In this document: positions 58,501-64,000 of the stretch, one piece after another | Layout of the letters: each line of letters starts with the position of its first letter | Position numbering within the stretch: the first letter of the stretch is position 1 | Source of the DNA: Muricea muricata | Lineage: Eukaryota; Cnidaria; Anthozoa; Malacalcyonacea; Plexauridae | DNA: 64,000 bases | Reading direction: 5' to 3' | Assembly (NCBI GenBank): GCA_963855995.1 | Contig: OY979722.1 | Coordinates: 6,728,001-6,792,000 of the forward strand | Notes under the pieces: model-generated | Databases searched by the model: none | What the model saw: only the letters and a program-made list of their open reading frames with translations | Told to the model about the DNA's origin: nothing | Position numbers and translations under genes: made by a program

Positions 58501-61500
58501 CATGGTTGGCAAGTGCGTACGATTTTTATGCACGAGTTGTGAAAGATCAACAAGTGCATGATAAAAATCGTACAAACGAGCCAACCATGCAGTAATTTGT
58601 TCATGTCAAACATATAGAGATTATTTGGACACTGGAAACCTGTCAAAGGCGAACAATGTCGAAACAAAATATCGAATTCTCAAAACAGATTCATACCATT
58701 TGTTTCTCCGTTATTTCGCCTAAACATTGACTCAAAGCTGTTCTTTTCATCTCATGTTTTTTTTATTGGAGAAACTCTTCTTTTAGACATTAAAGCCAAA
58801 TACCCTTTCGCTCCTTCCCCGACACGGCGGCCATGTTGTGAGCAAAATGAGAATACGATTTTCTTCACTAGTGAGAAAAACTGTATAGCCAATCAAAATC
58901 TGCATGATACGATAATTTTTCACTAGTGAAAAAGATCGTACGGCCAGTGAAAACGCTTATTCGCTTCTCCACAATGAAAATACGATTTTTATTTCACTCG
59001 TTTACCTCGCGTAAATCTCTATATGTATGGCATAAATAAGGTTATTACCTCATTAGGTTGTTATTATATAAGTACCCACATTATACGTCAAATGTCGTGT
59101 GGGTGTGAGATTTACGGGCGGTTTAAATCATTCCGCCCAGGATGATTCCTTTGCACATTCCTTGTTGAAACTATGGGACATACGAGACATATATCTGTTT
59201 TTGAAGCATAATGTCTATTATCATTCTCATTATATGCATTCTTAATTCTGACTGGCTAATTTACCTGCAAATAATTGCGTACAAATAACACTCCAAGCAT
59301 GCGCATTTGCTAAACACAGGGCTGAGCTACAAATAACACTCTGAGCACACGCATTGCTTCCAATTTTGTAAACAGTAACTGCTTGTCTTGCTGAACATTC
59401 AAAAGGTTTGTGTGAAAAAAGGCTTGTTGTTCCTAATTATAAAGTCTTATAAAAAACTTTGTAAGAGAATGATAAAACAATTATAATTGTACTCGGTTCT
59501 CACAAAATATAGAGATTTGTGGGTGGCTCGCAGATCAATTATTTCCTTCGGCATCGGCAAATAATTGATCTTCTCGCCACCAACAAATCACTATTTTGCT
59601 TAACCTCGTCCAATAATTGACAGTATTACAGTCTACTATAAATGGGGCCACTTGGACAACGCCAACTAATCACATTGAAAAATAAAACATCGCTCAAAAT
59701 GGCACGTTAACTAATAAGCGTAACGCAGGAACAATGCCAATTTCACAATAAGCATGTAGTAATAATTAGCGTGATTAATTAGCGTACAATTCGAAAAAGT
59801 CAGCAAATTAACTATTACCGTAAACGGTAACACAGCCTGTACTCAGCCTTGATACAGCATGCTTGCATAAATCGGGATTAAATCAGACTATAGCGTTATC
59901 TAAGTGGCCCACTTATAGTAAATACACTGTGATATGACATACGACGTAATTCTGCAAAAACTTTATTCAAAAATACCCGGACGCAAAACTTGCAAAAATA
60001 CCTGATCGCAAAATTTTGCCCTTGGTTGACCTTGGGGATCAGGAGCTCTGTCGGGAGGTTTGGTTGCCAACTTATGCAAAGTCTACCGATTCCTAGTTCT
60101 GGTTTCTTCACTTTCTCCGATCTTAACCCGGGGCCATCTTTTATAATCTCGTTATAGTAACTTTGGTGTGCTTAATTTATGTATTATTATAATTTAACAC
60201 TTTCTTTGAGTTAATTCTAACGGCAGATGCAAGATTGCATAAAAAAGAAAGACTAACATGAGAAGACGGATCTGGTCCACCACCACAACTATAAAAGTGA
60301 TATTCTTTGGTTACGACTAGGGCAATGCTTATGAACTCGATTTTTCCCAAAGAAAATAATCAAAGAAAAACTAGTCATTCTCGACTACAGTCTGGAAGAC
60401 TCAATCTTTCAGATTCCAAACCTAGACTTCAAGAATGAATGCTTAAACAAACAAACCAAAGACTAGCCCGTTTAAAACAAGGTTGGAGGAGGGATGGAAG
60501 ACAATTTGAAAACGACTAACGATAAAGTAGGCCTACAGTTCCAAGTGAATATAGAAATAGGTGACCACCAAAAAGATACGTTAATGGCTGTATCTTTAAT
60601 GCAAGTAAAGAAAAGAACGCTACAAAACCAAAAGCCTGGGAAAGCTATGAACTCACACAAGCCAAGCATTGGAAGCAAACATTGAAATCAGAATTCGAGT
60701 AATTATAGAGAACAACAACACTTCGACAATTGTTGAACAATATTTTATCTGGAAATTAAAATATCTAGAAAGATATTAATGTACAGCAACCTGAATGCTT
60801 TGTCGAAAAAGAAAAAAAAAGCAAACAGAAATTAGTTAATACCGACCGGTAGTAAATAGGCAGTGGGTAAAAAATACATATGACTGTGGAAGTATCAGCT
60901 TGGACCTTTAACGATGATTACAATGATTTTCACCAGAAACGTCACCCTGGTTTGAAGCATAACGTCTATGCATAATACTTAAAGCATAATGCATAAAGCA
61001 CACATCACAAACCTCGTCGCGAAACGAAACGATTTTCTGAGTTTTTGCTCGAAGGGTGAATCCTTTCTGGTACACTCAAAACGTTAGAACAGTTAGATCC
61101 AATTCTCTCTTCATTGTTCTTTTCATACTTTGTTGTTCTCAACTTGTAGTTGGGGGCTTGGCGCAAACAAGTCTACTAACAACTTATAATACTTAATGCA
61201 ATCCGATTGCCGTGTTGAGTTGGTTATTTTTACAACAGCTTACAAACTGCACTGAGCTTGTAGTTTGATATTTTTGAATATCATGGTTTCCTAGAAATTT
61301 TGAATGTTCAGGATTATTTCAGGAGAATGCGTAATTTTCTGCGATATATTCCGCACAATTATGTGTAACATCTGACGAAATCTGCGTCCACCTTTAACTT
61401 ACCTTCAGCGTTTCTGCATTATAAAATGAGGATAAATTACTATACGCAGACAATGCAGAAAGGGATCTAAACAAATAAGAAAGCAGTATTACCTACTGGA

Positions 61501-63129
61501 TTTAAGAAGAACGTGTTAATAATTCATCCATTACACACTGATATAACAAAGGGGAAAGGACTGGCTACTCTTAAGTTGCCATCGTTCATCTTGTTGGGCG
61601 AAAACAAAAGAAAAAACTTGTTATGGTAATTATGCTCATGGATTGAATTACGCGTTTATGCACCTAATTATCATTGTGCTCGCCTTTATTAGCTTTTGCT
61701 ATTTGCGGGCTATAAAGAAATTTGTACCTATTTGTGCAACTAATAATTGTGTTGTTATTGTTGCTTTAAACGATTTGAAATGCAATTTCATTAGCATCTA
61801 TTAATTGCATATGCAAGCAGTGCTTGAATTTTCTTGAATTTCAATATTGTTCTTGCTATACATGAAAGAATGGTACGAGTTATTCGAAAACATTCTAAAG
61901 ATATTCGGCTGTCTATTCCCGACTAAGTCATAAATTCGCTGTTTTTATTTTTTAGTCCTATGGCGAAAGTTGGCGCACTACTCATGGATGATACCGCTGG
62001 TATTAGTATAGAGTTGCATGACTGCGTTACTCTTCCTTTTAATTTTTTACTCACCCTGTATAGCAACCACAAAAATTCAAACTATTCTTGACAATCACTC
62101 GAGCCAGTCTCCTCCGCCCAGTTATGTAAAGCTGATTTTAGTCTCGATTTTTTGTTGACTATTTATGACGTTTTGTGACGTCACAGATGCGGGTAGCATT
62201 TTAGTAACATAGTCCAGGATGCCATCTGAATGGTTCGAACATTGTTCGAACACCTCGCAAACGGCATAATAACGCATGTAATTTTTTAAACTAATACGAC
62301 CGGTTTTTTAAATAATGAACGTTGACACTAAGTGGGTAAAGTTACAAGGACATATTTTCTTTTGGTTCAAGGCAAGATGATGTGTGAATTTAATTTTAAA
62401 TGCTCAAAACTTTGACAGAAGTGAACAAAAATATTCTCAGTCTGATTTCTGTTTCCTTTTATTTTTAGATGCGTACCAGTATATTTCAAATTATCGACGT
62501 GCCGGATGGACAAAATAAAACAAGACCAAAAAATCTATATTTTAATACCAGAGGATGAAATGTGTCTTACTGGAACTCATAGTCAGGGTGCAATGAACCT
62601 GGAGTCCCAATTTCCACATGTTGTGACAGGATATGGAGTATTTGACGATGGCTGTTTGATCACTGTCTGCATATACAATACAGTGATTGCCGTAACAAAA
62701 ATAATAGCGCTGATACTGTTATGTGTACTCGCAAAATAATTATTATTTCCTTAATTAAAAAATGATGTTCATCGCACTCTAACTAAGAAATAATCAGGGA
62801 AAGAATGAAAAGGATTCAAGAAAAAATTATAACCCCTTCCCCTTATATGTATTTCACGTTTTTAATATATCACATTCTTGCCAAATTTCGAACGTAAAAA
62901 CAATGAGCTAAAACCTGATAGATATAGATGTCTAAATTTACGCTTACAAGCCATTATTCTTTACACATCCTTGCAATAATTTATTGAAAGCTGGGAAAAG
63001 CTATGCATATGAGGTTCAATAATATTACATTACATTGTTTTAATACAGTACAATCGCTGACTTACCTTGGAGTTATTTCAATTTTTCTATTTAATGTTCT
63101 TGATGACCGATTAAAGCAAACAAGTAAAC
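49365..63129 (-). CDS. wdr59: wdr59 (GATOR2 subunit), 3' part of the gene
   Basis: WDR59 is a subunit of GATOR2, which relays amino-acid sufficiency to TORC1 at the lysosome. Exons assigned: 63129-63066, 58473-58373, 57885-57700, 54516-54378, 52783-52641, 52099-51992, 49508-49365. Diagnostic runs: DLVQTWSL and HPFGRKLL, DVQMLAM, YADLLYN with RSEVLKFLS, CAIC, and the closing CLTCGHGGH with GCGCHC. Joins 58373/57885, 57700/54516, 52641/52099 and 51992/49508 keep frame; 54378/52783 does not, so one exon there is unfound, as are those between 63066 and 58473. The WD40 N-terminus lies right of the window. Identification is from remembered family features. Confidence 0.85.
49935..51450. repeat. Long inverted duplication in the last wdr59 intron
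   Basis: Arms about 49935-50460 (plus) and 51450-51125 (minus) match with indels, from ACATAACTTTTTCAAACACG to GCCAATGCTGG. Each arm contains a similar coding-like block: SFDTLQIIARHYDFFIIPFA on the plus strand and SFDTLQIISRYFEFFIIPFA on the minus, followed by AIAQNGDYS and STRGKL. The left copy has a 12-bp insertion with a stop. The right copy ends at a good donor, AAT|GTAAGT. Host of the block unknown. Confidence 0.75.
51992..52099 (-). CDS. wdr59: wdr59 exon, zinc ribbon part
   Basis: Acceptor TTCGATAG|ATTTTC, donor AAAG|GTATGT. Codons give LKCPLCHGHYSGSQCKNCK and RCAICRIAVK, the paired CxxC motifs that precede the last exon; the join yields AVKGLFNVCLTC. Confidence 0.9.
52641..52783 (-). 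CDS. wdr59: wdr59 exon, helical repeat before zinc domain
   Basis: Acceptor GCTTCAAG|GTTT, donor AAAAAG|GTAATG. Codons DHYKLCYADLLYNCQLSN and RRSEVLKFLS match the Y-x-LLYRW and K/R-R-x-EVLKF region of WDR59. Confidence 0.85.
52821..53006. repeat. Large near-perfect palindrome (about 186 bp)
   Basis: Arms of about 78 bp, e.g. ATAGATCACAGATGACGTCA and complement, around GTACGCACGAGACGCAGTCG. Each arm has a TGACGTCA-like CRE site (one mutated to GGCGTCA). In the wdr59 intron, 38 bp upstream of the exon at 52783. Confidence 0.92.
53375..53620. repeat. MITE-like inverted repeat
   Basis: CCCGTTTGTTC..CCGTTTAGCTTAAACGG at the left and CCGTTTAAGCTAAACGGG..GAACAACCG at the right. Non-coding. Confidence 0.6.
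54378..54516 (-). CDS. wdr59: wdr59 exon with DVQMLAM
   Basis: Acceptor TTTATGCAG|GTTG, donor GAT|GTAAGT. Codons KYYTEMHDVQMLAMISCLLE match the DVQTLAMLC region. Joins in frame to 57700. Confidence 0.9.
54878..55130. repeat. Foldback element
   Basis: Diverged inverted arms of about 110 bp: CCTAAATTTAGTG..AAGTTTGCGAATTTTGTAT and the complement of AATCTGCAAACTTTAC..AATTTAGG. In a wdr59 intron. Confidence 0.75.
55131..56184. other. wdr59 intron sequence
   Basis: AT-rich; no exon or repeat pair recognised. Confidence 0.5.
56185..56595. repeat. Diverged inverted repeat with an AAGT microsatellite at its centre
   Basis: Arms 56185-56376 and 56386-56595 translate, in opposite directions, to similar peptides (DDLLNVIVVVSNDN and DDLRNAIIVSSKDI, then DPVESLTI and DSVNSLTI). 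The centre is AAGTAAGTAAGTAAG. This suggests an old foldback element or inverted gene-fragment pair. Confidence 0.6.
56911..57067. repeat. Small palindromic element with a hammerhead-like motif
   Basis: Outer arms CTAAAATATAATTTCGTGGA (56912) and complement ending at 57066. Inner perfect hairpin AATGCGACTAATTTAAAT / complement (56934-56976). Then CTGATGA, stem GATCCG..CGGATC, and GAAA (56987-57016). Confidence 0.75.
57700..57885 (-). CDS. wdr59: wdr59 exon with DLVQTWSL and HPFGRKLL
   Basis: Acceptor CTTTTCAG|TAATG, donor CAATCCTT|GTAAGA. Codons GRADLVQTWSLLGLIMD and APWASHPFGRKLLQSL are close to the best conserved middle part of WDR59. Confidence 0.92.
58162..58234. repeat. Hairpin with GGTGCGTGTCC arms
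   Basis: CCTTTCTCACGCCTGCGAAC..GGTGCGTGTCC and complement around AACAGC. In a wdr59 intron. Confidence 0.85.
58373..58473 (-). CDS. wdr59: wdr59 exon with RDASSLMTF
   Basis: Acceptor TATTTTTAG|ACTGG, donor AACTATAG|GTATTT. Codons VILRDASSLMTFDRTLGQNY correspond to the segment just before the DLVQTWSL exon, and AG+T joins in frame. Confidence 0.8.
58495..58595. repeat. Foldback element next to a wdr59 acceptor
   Basis: TTACTGCATGGTTGGC..GTACGATTTTTATGCAC and complement, arms of about 40 bp, 22 bp upstream of the exon at 58473, where branch point and pyrimidine tract should lie. Confidence 0.9.
59505..59597. repeat. Foldback element
   Basis: GATTTGTGGGTGGC..GATCAATTATTT and complement around CCTTCGGCATCGGC. 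In a wdr59 intron. Confidence 0.85.
59629..59929. mobile_element. MITE with TATAGTAGACTG-type ends
   Basis: CAGTCTACTATAAATGGGGC..CACTTGG and the complement of CTAAGTGGCCCACTTATAG..CACTG. Target duplication not clear. Confidence 0.65.
59930..63065. other. wdr59 intron region
   Basis: Two weakly supported exon candidates on the minus strand: about 61172-61016 (open frame between TTAGTAG and CGAG|GTTTGT) and 62670-62600 (TTCPYPV-type codons between ATGCAG and CCAG|GTTCAT); phases do not chain with neighbours. On the plus strand 62469-62739 is an open frame with a hydrophobic C-terminus, unrecognised. A MITE end (ACTCACCCTGTATA) is near 62050. Confidence 0.3.
63066..63129 (-). CDS. wdr59: wdr59 exon with LLVCFNRS
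   Basis: Acceptor TTGTTACAG|GTTTAC, donor CCAAG|GTAAGT. The only open frame gives LLVCFNRSSRTLNRKIEITP, resembling the LVCFN segment between the RWD domain and the C-terminal part of WDR59. Short, so less certain. Confidence 0.65.
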
Positions 63130-63349
63130 CTGTAACAAATAAAAAAAATTTAAAATTAAAAAAAAAAACATCTCAATGATTTTTATATGCACGATGCAGG
63201 GCGTATTGTACAGGCTTAGGCAAAGAAATGAGTGCAATATGCGCATGTTGAGGTAGCTAGTAATCCCGGTTTCACTAACAAAAAGAACCTTCGTTACCTT
63301 TCCTTTATGCTCAAAGTATGGAGCATTAGCCACCAACTTACAATCTTTT

Positions 63350-63953
63350 AACGACTTGGTTTATACCGAAAATCTCGATATGATACTGACAGAAACTTGG
63401 CTTAAAGACAGTATTAGCAACAACGAAAAACTACCGAAAGGATAACACGTCATAAGAAAAAATCCGTCTGCCAACAGATGCGGTGGTAGAGTACTTCTAA
63501 CTCGACGTGAAAACATCGTATTTAGCAGATTAAGCGCAAGTGATAACTGCCCTAACTGGTAAGATCAATTACAATTAATTGCCCTAGACCTAAAACTTGC
63601 AAACTCAAAAAAGTCTTGTGTGCGTTTCTTATCGATCGCCGAGTTGCAACCTTGAGGGATGCTTCATTTGTTCGCGTCATTTCTGCAAGAAACCTCGAAA
63701 TACGACAATATACTTATCACTGCCGACTTCAATTTCCAGATTTAACGTGGAATCTGTACCTGTTATTTCCGTTCTTTGTATTGTACCTGCTAATTTAGGA
63801 AAAACACATATCGGCTGGGTTTTTCAATGTTTTGACTTCTTGCGCCAAATTAAAATGTACCCGACCAACATTTTCCTCGTCCTAACAGCTGTTCTAGACA
63901 ACATCTGTAATCTATCGTATGTTTTCGCAGAAACATTGCACAGCAAAATTTGA
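63350..63953 (+). pseudogene. LINE endonuclease fragment, decayed
   Basis: In shifting plus-strand frames: MILTETWLKDSISNNEKLP (near 63390), RCGGRVLL, SLVCVSYRSPSCNLE (near 63612), YDNILITADFNF (near 63705), and NICNLSYVFAETL near the end. These are the endonuclease blocks with the catalytic Glu and the DFN Asp in order; the terminal SDH is not reached. Several stops. It lies 220 bp from a wdr59 exon in opposite orientation. Confidence 0.7.
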
Positions 63954-64000
63954 ATTCTTATTCTAAGAAAAAAAATACTTGTTTCAAGCAAAAAATTGCT

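Noticed and set aside
60472..60685. Overlapping frames of 68 and 63 codons on both strands as wdr59 exon or gene
   Set aside because: No matching splice sites or family motif on either strand.
62506..62739. Small membrane protein gene (possible tetraspanin end)
   Set aside because: Only one hydrophobic segment and no supporting Cys pattern or partner exons.

Overview
The window is AT-rich (roughly two thirds A+T), intron-bearing animal DNA in which transposable elements outnumber host genes. The mix suggests a marine invertebrate, most likely a cnidarian: a DIRS-type tyrosine-recombinase retrotransposon, P-element/THAP9-like and hAT-like transposons, a jockey/CR1/L2-type LINE, an LTR element, many short palindromic elements, and two copies of the DUF6589-like protein family common in cnidarians. 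This is inferred from family recognition by eye; no search was run.

Host genes. (1) A multi-exon minus-strand DUF6589-like gene (134-3159, leaving the window on the left) has a YY1/NRF1-like promoter near 3.9 kb. (2) A second minus-strand gene of the same general class lies at 35.4-36.7 kb, with a broken copy of its last exon at 34.3-34.8 kb. (3) The best identified gene is wdr59 (GATOR2 complex, amino-acid signalling to TORC1) on the minus strand from 63129 down to 49365. Seven exons are assigned from splice sites and protein motifs, including the cysteine-rich end. Its 5' half lies beyond the right edge, and its introns hold most of the repeats of the last 14 kb. Short ATG-GCG-GC first-exon-like segments with good donors lie near 15.7 and 45.3 kb.

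Mobile DNA, left to right. A foldback element (4.4-4.75 kb). A decayed hAT transposase (6.1-8.2 kb) split by a 203-bp hAT MITE with an 8-bp target duplication. A nearly intact minus-strand LINE (9.3-12.6 kb) with one frameshift between endonuclease and reverse transcriptase. A DIRS composite (16.0-22.2 kb) whose end repeats R2 and R1 recur fused as R1-R2 in the middle, as expected for two head-to-tail copies, and which carries three MITE insertions. A decayed zinc-finger gene (23.2-24.3 kb). A P-element-like transposase with its THAP domain split over two exons 1.6 kb apart (24.7-29.2 kb), meeting tail-to-tail a minus-strand hAT-like transposase (29.1-30.7 kb). An LTR element (36.8-39.7 kb) with a truncated left LTR and almost no coding interior.

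The most unusual stretch is 42.3-45.0 kb. A 353-bp MITE containing a tRNA-like sequence with Pol III boxes sits beside a 2.26-kb element (42711-44969). The inverted ends of that element are tandem 21-bp repeats, it is bounded by a 9-bp near-perfect target duplication, and it carries a decayed zinc-binding gene. Its architecture is that of Drosophila Foldback elements.
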